A stretch of DNA of 64,000 nt from Asparagopsis taxiformis (taxonomy: Eukaryota; Rhodophyta; Florideophyceae; Bonnemaisoniales; Bonnemaisoniaceae). The position numbers were made by a program, and so were the translations under genes. Positions 27,866 through 37,625 of the stretch are shown piece by piece. The notes under the pieces are model-generated. The model worked only from the letters and a program-made list of their open reading frames with translations. It had not been told where the DNA came from and made no database searches. How positions within the stretch are numbered: position 1 is the stretch's first letter; the number at the start of each line of letters is the position of its first letter. Location: the NCBI GenBank assembly GCA_030407315.1, contig JALQPE010000046.1, forward strand, positions 1 to 64,000. Reading direction: 5' to 3'.

Positions 27866-30472
27866 ATGTCGCAACGGACCGTCAACGTGACGACGGATGC
27901 GACCGGACTCGTGTTCCTCGAACCGAAAGCGTCGGTGCAATTCCGGCATGGGCTGCGCATAGCCAACGGAGTGGTCGACGTAGGACCGAGAGAGACGTTC
28001 TCTATCATCGTGTCGAACTTCACGAAGAAGGACCGCGAATTGCCGAAAAGCGCGACGATTGCGTACGCGGTACGCTCCCCGTTGGGAATCGTCCCACTCA
28101 AACGTGAGGGCGGCGAAGCCCTCGCGAAGGTTTTGAACCTACCGCTAGTCGACGCGACGACGCGGACGAATACGAACGGGTTGGGCGACGAAACGCCAGA
28201 CCCGTTGGTCAACGAAAAGGGGAACGACCCCGCCACGAATTGGCAGTCGACAATCGATCTGTCGCACCTCGACGACGAGGATTTACGAAAGCGCATCAAC
28301 GAGATGCTAGCCACACATTCGTCAATGTGGACGAGCGGACGCCTCGGCGAAATCAATGCTACGGAGCATCGAATCGAACTCGAACCGGGCACGCGGCCCA
28401 TACGTTCAATGCCCTATCGTCAGGGTCCGGCTTTACGTACGATAGCCGAGGAGCAGATCACGAAGATGCTCAACGAAGGGGTTATCGAACCCGCGTCCAG
28501 CGAATGGGCGTCACCAATCGTGTTGGTGCCGAAGAAGGACGGATCCTTACGTTTCTGTGTCGACTACAGACGTTTGAACGCGAAAACGATCGCCGATTCG
28601 TACCCGCTTCCTCGTATGGAAGATTGCCTTGATTCGTTGGGCGACGCCGCCATCTTCACGACACTCGACTGTAACGCCGGTTACTGGCAAGTGCCCGTCT
28701 CCGCCGAGGGCCGTGATAAGACAACGTTTACGTCTTTCATGGGAACGTATCGCTACGTGCGAATGCCATTCGGGCTACGAAATGCCCCCGCTACGTTTCA
28801 GCGGACGTTGGACATAATCCTCTCCGGAGTACGTTGGCAATCGTACCTTGTCTACTTAGACGACGTAATCGTCTTTTCGAAAGACCTCGAGTCTCACCTG
28901 GGTCACGTTGACCAGGTGCTTTCCCTGCTACGCGCAGCGGGAGTAACGTTAAAGCTCACGAAGTGCTTGTTCTTTCAACCACAACTCGGAGTTGACTACC
29001 TGGGGCACGTGATCACCCCAGGGAAGCTGCACGTCGCAGCACGGAACAAGGAAGCCTTTCGTACGGCTACGTTCCCGCGAGACAAGACGCAATGTCGATC
29101 GTTTTTGGGCGCGGCCAACGTTTACCGCCGCTTCGTAAAGGCGTATGCCGAGATCGCTCGGCCACTCAACACGATGTTGAAGAAGGACGCTTCCCCCGAT
29201 TGGACGAACCCAACGGACGCGCAAACGAATGCGTTCGAAACGTTGAAGACAATACTGGTGTCGCCACCAGTATTGCACCTTCCGAAGGCGGGACGTCCGT
29301 TCATGATCGATACCGACGCGTCGGCGTATCAGCTGGGAGCTACGTTGCTCCAGCAGCAGAACGAAGATAAGCCCAACGAATGGGTGCCGATTGGGTACTG
29401 GTCGAAGACCCTTAACGAAACCGAAAGTGGTTACTCGGCGACCGAGCGCGAGTGTTACTCCGTCGTCTGGGCGATAACGTCGCTCCGACCCTACGTAGAG
29501 GGTCAGCGGTTCACCGTACGTACGGACCACGAAGCCTTACGTTGGCTAATGACGTTGATGGACGCGTCCGGACGACTACTACGATGGAGGCTACGCGTCG
29601 CCGAATTCGATTTCGAAGTTACGTACAGGCCTGGGCGCGTGCACCAGGTACCTGACGCTTTATCACGTGTGATATCTACGTATGACGACGGTCGACCCGT
29701 CGACGATGACGTACCATCGTACGGGGACGCGGTCCTCGTGACGACTCGCAGTCGTCAACAACCCACACGAAATGGGCAAGGACGAACGACGTCCGTACGT
29801 AAAAAGGCAACGAGTGCCAGGGGTCACGACGACCCGTCAAACGAGACTCGTGATGAACGAACGCCAGCCACGACGGCTGGCCACGATGGACTCGAGTTCA
29901 ACCGCGACGCGTCGCTCGATGACTTTCTTGACGAGGAACCGGATTTCCTCGACGAGCAGCGCGCTGCTGAAGACGATTCGGCACGCGTGCCACCAGCTGA
30001 CGTTCAGCTTCCCATTACGAGGGACGAGCTTATCGAAGCTCAACGCGAGGACGCGTTCTGTCACACGATACTGACACGACAGTCCGACACGCAGGACGCT
30101 GCATTCTTCGAAGGCCACGATGGCTTACTCCGACGCCGGAACCCTCACGACGAGGAACGTACACAAATCGTTGTGCCGGCTTCGTTACGGCCGCGGCTGC
30201 TGGAGTTAACGCACCACCACGTCCTCGCTGGACATCCCGGACAAACGCGTATGTACTATACCCTACGGAGGACGTACTACTGGCCCGCGATGGCCGCCGA
30301 CGTCCACGCAACGGTACGAAACTGCGTTGGATGTGCGAAGAACCGCGTGAAGCTTCGCAAACGGACGAACCCGTTACGTTTATTTCCGGCTACGGAGCCG
30401 TTGCGAGACCTATGTATCGACATACTGGTCCGCTTACGAAGACCACGCGTGGTAACCGATTTATTCTCGTGA
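27866..30472 (+). CDS. pol: Gypsy-1 reverse transcriptase, RNase H and integrase N-terminus
   Basis: 868 codons, the longest intact stretch of this pol. RT (~165-345): P-Y-R-Q-G-P, L-V-P-K-K-D-G-S-L-R-F-C-V-D-Y-R, F-T-T-L-D-C-N-A-G-Y-W-Q, M-P-F-G-L-R-N-A-P, and the catalytic Y-L-D-D-V. RNase H (~430-560) with D-T-D-A-S and T-D-H-E-A-L. The integrase zinc-binding region with H-P-G-Q-T-R and C-V-G-C lies at ~790-830. A 1-bp frameshift near 30427 truncates it; the integrase core continues in 30331-31182. The RT motifs are complete. Confidence 0.88.
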   Translation: MSQRTVNVTTDATGLVFLEPKASVQFRHGLRIANGVVDVGPRETFSIIVSNFTKKDRELPKSATIAYAVRSPLGIVPLKREGGEALAKVLNLPLVDATTRTNTNGLGDETPDPLVNEKGNDPATNWQSTIDLSHLDDEDLRKRINEMLATHSSMWTSGRLGEINATEHRIELEPGTRPIRSMPYRQGPALRTIAEEQITKMLNEGVIEPASSEWASPIVLVPKKDGSLRFCVDYRRLNAKTIADSYPLPRMEDCLDSLGDAAIFTTLDCNAGYWQVPVSAEGRDKTTFTSFMGTYRYVRMPFGLRNAPATFQRTLDIILSGVRWQSYLVYLDDVIVFSKDLESHLGHVDQVLSLLRAAGVTLKLTKCLFFQPQLGVDYLGHVITPGKLHVAARNKEAFRTATFPRDKTQCRSFLGAANVYRRFVKAYAEIARPLNTMLKKDASPDWTNPTDAQTNAFETLKTILVSPPVLHLPKAGRPFMIDTDASAYQLGATLLQQQNEDKPNEWVPIGYWSKTLNETESGYSATERECYSVVWAITSLRPYVEGQRFTVRTDHEALRWLMTLMDASGRLLRWRLRVAEFDFEVTYRPGRVHQVPDALSRVISTYDDGRPVDDDVPSYGDAVLVTTRSRQQPTRNGQGRTTSVRKKATSARGHDDPSNETRDERTPATTAGHDGLEFNRDASLDDFLDEEPDFLDEQRAAEDDSARVPPADVQLPITRDELIEAQREDAFCHTILTRQSDTQDAAFFEGHDGLLRRRNPHDEERTQIVVPASLRPRLLELTHHHVLAGHPGQTRMYYTLRRTYYWPAMAADVHATVRNCVGCAKNRVKLRKRTNPLRLFPATEPLRDLCIDILVRLRRPRVVTDLFS

Positions 30473-31182
30473 TAACGGACCGCTTCACGAAGCTGACTAG
30501 AGTCGTACCTCTACGAAATATCGATTCCGCCAACGTGGCGAGCGCGTTCGTCAACGCGTGGGTCTTCTCGTATGGACCCCCACGGACGCTCATAAGCGAT
30601 AACGGAAAGCAGTTCGCTGCTAAGTTTTTCCAGCGCGTCAGCAACGAACTCGGCGTGACGAACGTCTTTACGTCGACGTACCACCCCCAAACGAACGGGC
30701 AGGTGGAGCGCTACAACAGGACGATCCTGGCGATGCTGCGCAATTACGTGAACGAAAACCAGAACGACTGGGACCGATACGCATCGGCGTTAACGTTTGC
30801 GTACAACACGCATGTGCATTCGAGCACGGGCACGACGCCCTTCGATTTGATTCTCACGAATCCACCACCACCGTTGGCGCTACACACGTCGGTAACGAAC
30901 CGCGAACTACCCGACGGGGGAGGGCGAGCCACTTACGTTCGTGAGCTCGCCACAACGATGGACAATGCGTATCGAACGCGGAAGGCCGCGCAGGCACGTT
31001 ATAAACGAACTTCGACAAACGAGTCCGTGTCTCGAATCGAAACATCCGCGCGGGAGAATACGTATTCATCGACCCGACGGACGGGACCACGAAGGGCACG
31101 AAGCTCGGAAACCACGCGTTGGGACCGTTCCGCGTACTACGTAACGACGTACGAACGTTCGTCATCCAACGAGGAGACGTAG
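30331..31182 (+). pseudogene. Gypsy-1 integrase catalytic core
   Basis: From ~30430 this frame carries the DDE core: the I-T-D-R-F-T-K strand with the first Asp region, I-S-D-N-G-K-Q-F with the second Asp, and H-P-Q-T-N-G-Q-V-E-R-Y-N with the Glu. After ~31020 the sense shifts to the frame read at 31119-31361. The core would join cDNA to chromosomal DNA. Confidence 0.8.
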
Positions 31183-31461
31183 TTGAACGTGTCAACTCGG
31201 ACCGCGTTGCGTACGCGCCAACGCCGGCGAACGCGCCCCCGCCGGAGCCATACGATGCCACCGAGGCAGGCCTCGACAAGAACCGCGACGGTCCGGCGTA
31301 TGTAGTAGACGACCTACTAAACCATCGCGTGAACGATGACGGCACCCTAGACTTCCTGTGAAGTGGGTCGGGTACCGTAACCCTACGTGGGAGCCCCGCC
31401 GGAACGTATCTGAAGAGAGCGTCTCTCGATACTTCGCACGCGTGCGACGAGCAACAACGTG
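31119..31461 (+). pseudogene. Gypsy-1 integrase C-terminus and chromodomain
   Basis: The frame 31119-31361 holds the integrase C-terminal strand (G-P-F-R-V-L) and the start of a chromodomain (Y-V-V-D-D-L-L-N-H-R). One missing base at ~31360 shifts the remainder (K-W-V-G-Y-R-N-P-T-W-E-P), which ends around 31461. Chromodomains steer integration toward particular chromatin marks in chromoviruses. Confidence 0.7.
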
Positions 31462-33941
31462 AAAGGCCACGACGGCCCCCGAAAACGCACACGAGCGTCG
31501 GGTTAAGCGCACGCGTGCGCGACGTTGCACGATGCACAAAACGAAGGCGACGAGCCGCACGAACGAGAAGCGAAGGCACAACGAGTGGCCGGGACGTCCA
31601 CCCTTGCGTTGGGGGGGGCGCGATGCGTGCTAGAGCCGTCGCTCTTTTCGTTTTCGACACCATACGTTGGTGGAGGCAAGAGCGCCAACGAAAGATTGGA
31701 CGACGAGTCCCGCGCGGACGATTCACACGATGTGAAGAGCCACGACTGGCTCGACAGTGTTGACCGTCCCGGGGCAAAGGTGACGACACCATGGGCCACG
31801 GACGGACAACACGTCAGATTTTTCGCGCGAAAAATTATACTTGGGCCAGCGGGCCATGGACGCACGGTACGAAAAATCGGGCCGATTACAGTGCGCTAAT
31901 CCGGCAAATCTCGGGACACGCGTGCCCCGAAAATTTCGTAATTTTGGCACGTCACGTGAGCCATCGTACGGCCCCGTGGACAGCCGCTGACAACGAGTCG
32001 CATCGACCAACGAGGTCAACGCCAACAGCTCGCGAGCTAACGGCAACGTGACGCCGGAAGGCGGAGAAACGACGTAGGACGGACGCGTCCCCCGAAGATG
32101 GCAACGGCCTCACTTACGAAACTCCACGCACGAAGCGGAACGAAGCTATACGTTAGCCGACGAATTAGACCAACGGTCTCAGCGCACGAAGCGCGCAATA
32201 AAGCGTGCGAACGACGAGCCAACGAGGCCGCGACGACGGACGGCGAACCGTATCGCCATCGTGTGGCACGATGCCGAACACGGCAGCCACGTACGGCAAC
32301 CACGGAACGACACAACGGTGTCCTGCCACGCGGGCATAACGAATGACACGCGAAAGCGAAAAGCCCGCCGGCTAGTCGAAACGCACGAGCAAACCCGAAA
32401 GGGGTTGACCACGTACGGTCACGAAGACGAAGACGCACACGTCCGCGTCATAACCGTAAAAGCTAACGAAGCTGCAACCTCGTACGCATTCGAAGGCGCA
32501 CGCGTCACCGGTCACGTCGGTCAGGAGACGAGCGAGGTACGCGGACGTCGTAACGATAACGACGTACCTCAACGGGTCGACCCCGCGAAACGAAAATACG
32601 AATAGGCGACGGCGTACAAGCTGGTAGCCAACGTAAAACGGCACAGCCGAAGGCGACGAGCCGACGAAAAAACTGGCTCACGTAACAGCCTCAAACGCCC
32701 GCGGGCATGCGAAACGACTTCGTCAATCGCGTCCCCGTCGGGTTCGCAAGTCGAATAAACGAAATTACGCAACGGCGTAACGGGCGAGCATTACGTATGC
32801 CCAGGTGCACGTCGCACCACACAACGGATGAGCTAACGAAACGCTCCTCGGACGCCGCGGCGAACGACGCCACCACGCGAAGCGGACTAGCGCAACGAGT
32901 GCGCCACCGGCTAACGTGAAGCCGCGGGAACGTGAAGCGCGACGGCGCTAACGGTGTTAACAGCTATACGAAAAGCCAAGCCCGCCGGCAAAGACGTTGT
33001 CAACGGAACCGCGACGCGCCACGACGCACTGCCGCGTACACGCAACGGCGTGAAACGTCAAGCCAACTCACCCGCGAGTCGGCCTGACGCTTAGCGAATT
33101 TTCCGTCCAGCTCATCGGAGCAAATTAAAATTGGCACCGACGTGCTACGTGCCAGAGAGCTCGAATGCTCAACGGAATTCGACAGCCGACGGGGTTATCC
33201 GGACGAGGAACGACGGCGGAAACGAATTCCGAGATAGTTACAAAATGATAACGCCACTGGCCAACGTTAAGCGCGACGGCGCTACTTACGTCAACGGCTA
33301 TACGAAAAGCCAAGCCCACCGGCAACCACGTCGTTAACGGAACCGCAACGTACTGCGACGAATTGCTGCGTACACGCCACGGCGTAGAACGTCAAGCCGA
33401 CTCACGCGCGCGTCGGTCTGACGTTCGACGAATTTTCGCCCAACTCATCGGAGCAAATTAAAATTGGCACCGACGTGCTACGTGCCAAAGAGCTCGAATG
33501 CTCAACGGAATACGACACCCGAAGGGGTTATCCGGACGAGAAACGACGGCGGAAACGAATTCCGAGTTAGTTACTAAATGATACGCACTCCAACGGGCTC
33601 TACGATCGAGGTTAACGTACCACTCGCAGTGAAAAGCCGCCGCTACGCGCCGCCGCTTTGCCGAATAGTTGCGTGTGTTACGAACCTGCCAACGGGCACG
33701 CGCCGCCGCGAACTCGAAGCACGAGCTACGTAAGCCTTACGACACCCGACGGGGTAGACGCCACAACAAAAAAATTGTGGGGAGGGGCTTAACGCTAACC
33801 CCTCCCCCGCTGCAGACGACCTGCCAAACGCAATTTACGAAGCTCAACGGAGCCATGCGATTACGCAAAGAAACAAGACGAAGTTTACGAAGTAACACGA
33901 TGCTAGAGCCGACGTGGCCTACGAACTAACCTAGGAACGGC
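31462..33941. other. Gypsy-1 non-coding region with a tandem repeat
   Basis: About 2.5 kb between the chromodomain and the antisense ORF, without convincing genes. It contains a two-copy tandem repeat (32937-33265 and 33271-33590, period ~334 bp, copies similar but not identical). Long non-coding 3' regions are known in large Ty3/gypsy elements. Confidence 0.6.
32937..33590. repeat. Two-copy ~334-bp tandem repeat inside Gypsy-1
   Basis: Both copies share 'gcgcgacggcgct', 'tatacgaaaagccaagccc', 'catcggagcaaattaaaat' and 'gacgtgctacgtgcca', each spaced ~330-340 bp. It is a duplication within the element, not linked to the LTRs. Confidence 0.8.
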
Positions 33942-36455
33942 CTAGTAGCGACGAGAACGCTTGCCCGCAGGGTCATACGGACCAGGGCCTTCGCCGCGGC
34001 TATCGTGGCTGCGGCTGCGACTGGGCTGAACGAAGCCCGGCGCGTACGGATCGACGGTCTGCGTGACCACGGGGGCTCGCTCGCGACGCGACGCGGGATC
34101 CCTAGCGTAAGGATCCGCAGTCCCGTGACTGCGCGTATCCGAAGGGTACGCCGCCGCGTGGCCATACCCAACGGGGTTTCCGTAGCCGCCGCCACTTGCG
34201 TATGCATAGGGATCGCTACGACCACCAACGGCTGGTGCGTAACCACGAGTCGCCGCGGCGAGACGTTCCGAAATCGCGCGCTCCGTTGCCAAGCGGGCAG
34301 TCAGGTCCAACGACTGGGCCCTGAACTCTTCGGCTGCGCGAGCCACGGACGAGATGAGGGAACGAATAACCCAGCCGTCCGCACGAGGCGGAGCGGCCAT
34401 CGACGTACCGAGAAGCCGACGGGCATCCTCATCGGAGACGCGGTCGTCCAGGCTAACGAAGCGTGGCGCACGTTCGGCCGGCGTGGCCACATCCGAGCGA
34501 CCGACACGGGCAACGTCGCCCCCTTCCGTGGCCTCGCGAGGCACAATTTCACGAGGATCCGGCCCACGCGGCGCTTCATCTTGCTGGCCACGACGGCCAG
34601 AACGTGACCCGCGAGGTCGATTACTGCCACCGAGGCCGCCGAAGTAGCCAGAACGATTGCCACGACGGCGTTCGGCTCGGGGAACGTCCCGCGGTACGTA
34701 CGCGCCGTCGCTGCGTACTTGGACGAACTCTTGGTTGTCCCCGGTCGCGTAATCCGGGCGCACAACGCGATACTCCGGCCCCAACGCGAGGGCGCCGCGA
34801 GTCTCCGCCACCACGCCGGTGACGGAAACGAACATGTCGGAGCCTTCGACCGGCATTGCACGAAGCAATTCGTAATCTGCCAGGTAGTCCAGCGTGGACT
34901 CCGGCAGCAGGCACGCGCGCCCAAACACACGCCGCTCCACGTAAAGCGAGCAAGCGAACATCGCTGCGTGCTCAACGTCCACCGCCGTGAGGAAACGTTC
35001 CTTCACCTCCGCAGGCGCGTCCTGCATCGTTCCGGTGAAGTAATGTACCACGCGAGGTAATAACGTAGATGACCCGCGGGGATACGGATACGCGCCTACC
35101 ACGTCTGGCAGCGTCGGGAAATAATCCCTACCCGGAACACCTAGCGAGGTGGACGCGTGCGACACACGAAAGTCGTCCGCGTCGGCGTAACGGAGCGCGA
35201 AGTAGTCGTCGTACGATATGACGCGGTTGCCCATAACGCTCAACGAGAGCGCGGTTTTCCACTCGGCACGCTGCCGCTCCGTCAATGTCCGCGGACACAC
35301 GTACACGGACGCCAACGCAGTGAACGGCGGTTCCTCGGGCGTCCCCTTCCATAAGTATGCGTCCATGATGTCTACGTAGACCGCATCGTCAGCGTCGCGC
35401 AACCACGAACGGTCGCAACGAATCGACGCCGGGATCTGGTAACGAACCGATCCCGCAGTCCCGTGGGCGAAACGACGCCCGGCACGACGCCCCCACGAAT
35501 CTTCGGCAATGCGCATGTATTCGAGCACTGCGCGTGCGTCCAAACGATCTTTGGCCAGCGTGGCCACGTCCTCGTCCGATACAGCCATCCGAGGCAGCAC
35601 CACCCACGCGTGGGATAAGGAACTCGCGTCGAGTGCGACGCCGTTGCGATCGGAGGCTCCGACGGTTCCCGCGGGAACGTCCAACCCCGACGAGTCCCGA
35701 CGGGGAGACTGGGGTGACCTCTCACGACGAGGGTCGCCAGCGCGCGACGCTGCCTCGGCACGACGTAAACGTGCGGCCGCGGCCATAGCAGCCACTCCAC
35801 GACCAGAGGGCACGACCTCCGGCACTATCGGTGACTCCGGACTTGAGACAGACGCCGCGGCGTCGCCATCAGCAGGGGCAGCGGCCCCTGTAGCCTCGAC
35901 AGGCGGAACGGGAGCCGTCGGGCGTGACGATGAGGCAACGGCCTGCGAAGCAACGGCTTGAACCGCTCCAACGGACGGGGCGGGCGCGACGGACGCTTCC
36001 GTCGCTGGCGGCACACCGACCCTGGCGAGGGAGGGAGCGCCCTGCGAAGGGTTCCTCGCTCCACCTCCAGCAGAGCCGGCGGGCCGCGGAGTGTTAGCAT
36101 CGGTGCTACGGGTCGTAACCATCGTGGTTACGCTGTACGCAATATTCACGACGAGTGCAACGAGCACAAGGACGAGAGCCACGCGGGCGAGACGAAACGA
36201 GAGAACGAGGAGAACGGAAGCAGCCAGGAGTACCCAGCGGGGGAAAAGGGAGTGCGAAAAGGAAAGGCAACGGCCTGGACGTCGATGGTGAGAGGAAGGG
36301 TGAGCGACGATCGCTAACACGTTAAGCCACGGCTTAAATAACCTCCCGACGACCGTTGTCGTAATGCCCGTTGGCAGATTCACGAAATGGCCGCGGCCTG
36401 CGTGCGTATCACGCTGAATCGAAGCACACCCGCGTGGTGGAACTGGACACTGCAT
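33942..36455 (-). CDS. Antisense ORF of Gypsy-1, unknown function
   Basis: An uninterrupted 837-codon frame opposite to gag-pol, between pol and the 3' LTR. A likely start is the internal Met at 36122 (M-V-T-T-R-S, ~726 residues). Starting at 36455 adds a hydrophobic stretch (two Val/Leu-rich segments) that may be fortuitous. Then come an Ala/Pro/Ser-rich low-complexity region, a ~330-residue globular part with mixed composition (e.g. Y-V-D-I-M-D-A-Y-L-W, D-Y-F-P-T-L-P-D-V-V), an Arg/Gly-rich segment, a helical stretch, a Tyr/Gly-rich tract and a basic tail (G-K-R-S-R-R-Y). No family recognised. It is unlikely to be a shadow: no sense ORF overlaps it. The M-V-T-T-R-S start recalls some LTR-element Gag starts. 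RNA or capsid binding is a guess. Confidence 0.7.
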   Translation of the reverse strand: MQCPVPPRGCASIQRDTHAGRGHFVNLPTGITTTVVGRLFKPWLNVLAIVAHPSSHHRRPGRCLSFSHSLFPRWVLLAASVLLVLSFRLARVALVLVLVALVVNIAYSVTTMVTTRSTDANTPRPAGSAGGGARNPSQGAPSLARVGVPPATEASVAPAPSVGAVQAVASQAVASSSRPTAPVPPVEATGAAAPADGDAAASVSSPESPIVPEVVPSGRGVAAMAAAARLRRAEAASRAGDPRRERSPQSPRRDSSGLDVPAGTVGASDRNGVALDASSLSHAWVVLPRMAVSDEDVATLAKDRLDARAVLEYMRIAEDSWGRRAGRRFAHGTAGSVRYQIPASIRCDRSWLRDADDAVYVDIMDAYLWKGTPEEPPFTALASVYVCPRTLTERQRAEWKTALSLSVMGNRVISYDDYFALRYADADDFRVSHASTSLGVPGRDYFPTLPDVVGAYPYPRGSSTLLPRVVHYFTGTMQDAPAEVKERFLTAVDVEHAAMFACSLYVERRVFGRACLLPESTLDYLADYELLRAMPVEGSDMFVSVTGVVAETRGALALGPEYRVVRPDYATGDNQEFVQVRSDGAYVPRDVPRAERRRGNRSGYFGGLGGSNRPRGSRSGRRGQQDEAPRGPDPREIVPREATEGGDVARVGRSDVATPAERAPRFVSLDDRVSDEDARRLLGTSMAAPPRADGWVIRSLISSVARAAEEFRAQSLDLTARLATERAISERLAAATRGYAPAVGGRSDPYAYASGGGYGNPVGYGHAAAYPSDTRSHGTADPYARDPASRRERAPVVTQTVDPYAPGFVQPSRSRSHDSRGEGPGPYDPAGKRSRRY

Positions 36456-36704
36456 TCAACTGCAGGAAACGCCTACGCGGGGCATTGACGGACGATGCCA
36501 ACGGGCGGGCCTCGATGATTACGAAAGAGCCGGAGCGCACGCGCGCGCTCCGGTGCCGTGGCGATTCGATCAGCCAACCGGGCCGCGTACGTTTGAACGA
36601 GATTTTTCGGGACAACTGCCACGTCCGCAGTTGTACCCGAAAAGGCGCCACGGCCCCGTGTCTCAGGCGCGTCCTGACGGGCCTCGCGTGGCCGGGACGT
36701 CCAC

Positions 36705-36721
36705 GTGTGGGGGTGGGGCTG
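36705..36721 (+). other. Polypurine tract of Gypsy-1
   Basis: G-rich run (TGTGGGGGTGGGGCTG) directly before the 3' LTR, the usual plus-strand priming site, here slightly interrupted by pyrimidines. Confidence 0.5.
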
Positions 36722-37393
36722 TGTAGTATACGTGGCAATTCCGAAATTGCAAATAATTATGTTTTCCGCGGAATTCGAATTTCGGCGGACACGACCGGCG
36801 ACAGCAATGCACGAACATTGCTGGCGCATGCGCGCGCGCAACCGGCACACGTGTGCAACGAACGTACTGGCAACGGCCAACGGGCCAACGGGTCCCTACG
36901 GGTGACCCACAAGGTCCTTTCCCATTCGGGGACGTTACGAGTAGTGTTTACACTGTAAAGCGATGCCATCGTGGCTATATAGGTATTGGCATCGTGCCGG
37001 GACGGAAAGGGGACAAGACATCGATCGGGCAACGTGCTCTAGTCTACGACTGACTTCTACGTTACGTATTACGTTTTCGCCTAACGAGGCTTCGTCTCCG
37101 TCGAGCTGCGTACTCCCTACCCATCGCCACACGTGAGGCTGATCGCGTGTAGTGCCTACGGGCTTGGTTGAGAGCGCCTCCGGTGACGTGCCACCTCGTT
37201 CGTTAACGTAGTCCACGCGTGGATCGTTCGTCGTGACGCCCGTGTCTACCTGCTAACCTATTCTCTACCCTATCCTTTCTCTGCTACCAAACATACAGTC
37301 AAAACACCAGCGGGTGGACTTATTCGTTTCGTTAAGGACAGCGTGTCCACTGGCTCGTACCAGCTACTACGTCTACCGAACTATCGTTCCACA
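36722..37393 (+). repeat. Gypsy-1 3' LTR
   Basis: 672 bp, same start and end as the 5' LTR and no difference seen between them. Followed by the GTGAA duplication (37394-37398). Confidence 0.95.
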
Positions 37394-37398
37394 GTGAA

Positions 37399-37423
37399 GA
37401 AGTACAATGATCTATGCCAGTGA
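37399..37423 (+). pseudogene. Last codons of the Harbinger accessory gene beyond Gypsy-1
   Basis: After removing Gypsy-1 and one GTGAA, the frame of the accessory protein continues here and ends at TGA 37421-37423. This shows the gene was open across the insertion site. Confidence 0.75.
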
Positions 37424-37625
37424 ACAATTCAAAGCAATCAGGAAGTTTGCTCTGTCTAACATGATATCTACTGATGTATAAATGCATGACGAGGACCTCC
37501 TGGTTGCCTCTTTCTCACTTTTATTTACTTAGCTTATTGGAATGCATTGGGGGAACGGATAAAGTATGCGATGGAAATGGTGTTCGGCATATTTCTTTGT
37601 AGGTGTAGTGGATGCTCTAGTTTCA

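Larger units (their letters stand above)
23722..37393 (+). mobile_element. Gypsy-1, 13.7-kb Ty3/gypsy LTR retrotransposon with antisense ORF
   Basis: Two 672-bp LTRs (TGTAG...CCACA), exactly 13,000 bp apart and without differences where compared. Perfect 5-bp duplications GTGAA flank the element. A TGG-starting primer-binding site lies one base inside the 5' LTR, and a purine tract (36705-36721) precedes the 3' LTR. The order gag, zinc knuckle, protease, RT/RNase H, integrase, chromodomain places it among Ty3/gypsy chromoviruses. The coding part is broken by about eight single-base frameshifts. A ~2.5-kb non-coding stretch and a 837-codon antisense ORF follow. It is rich in CpG and in ACG/CGT words compared with its neighbours. 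Confidence 0.93.

Noticed and set aside
32037..32919. Possible env-like gene in Gypsy-1 after pol
   Set aside because: Open frames are short and on both strands, with no signal peptide followed by a transmembrane segment.
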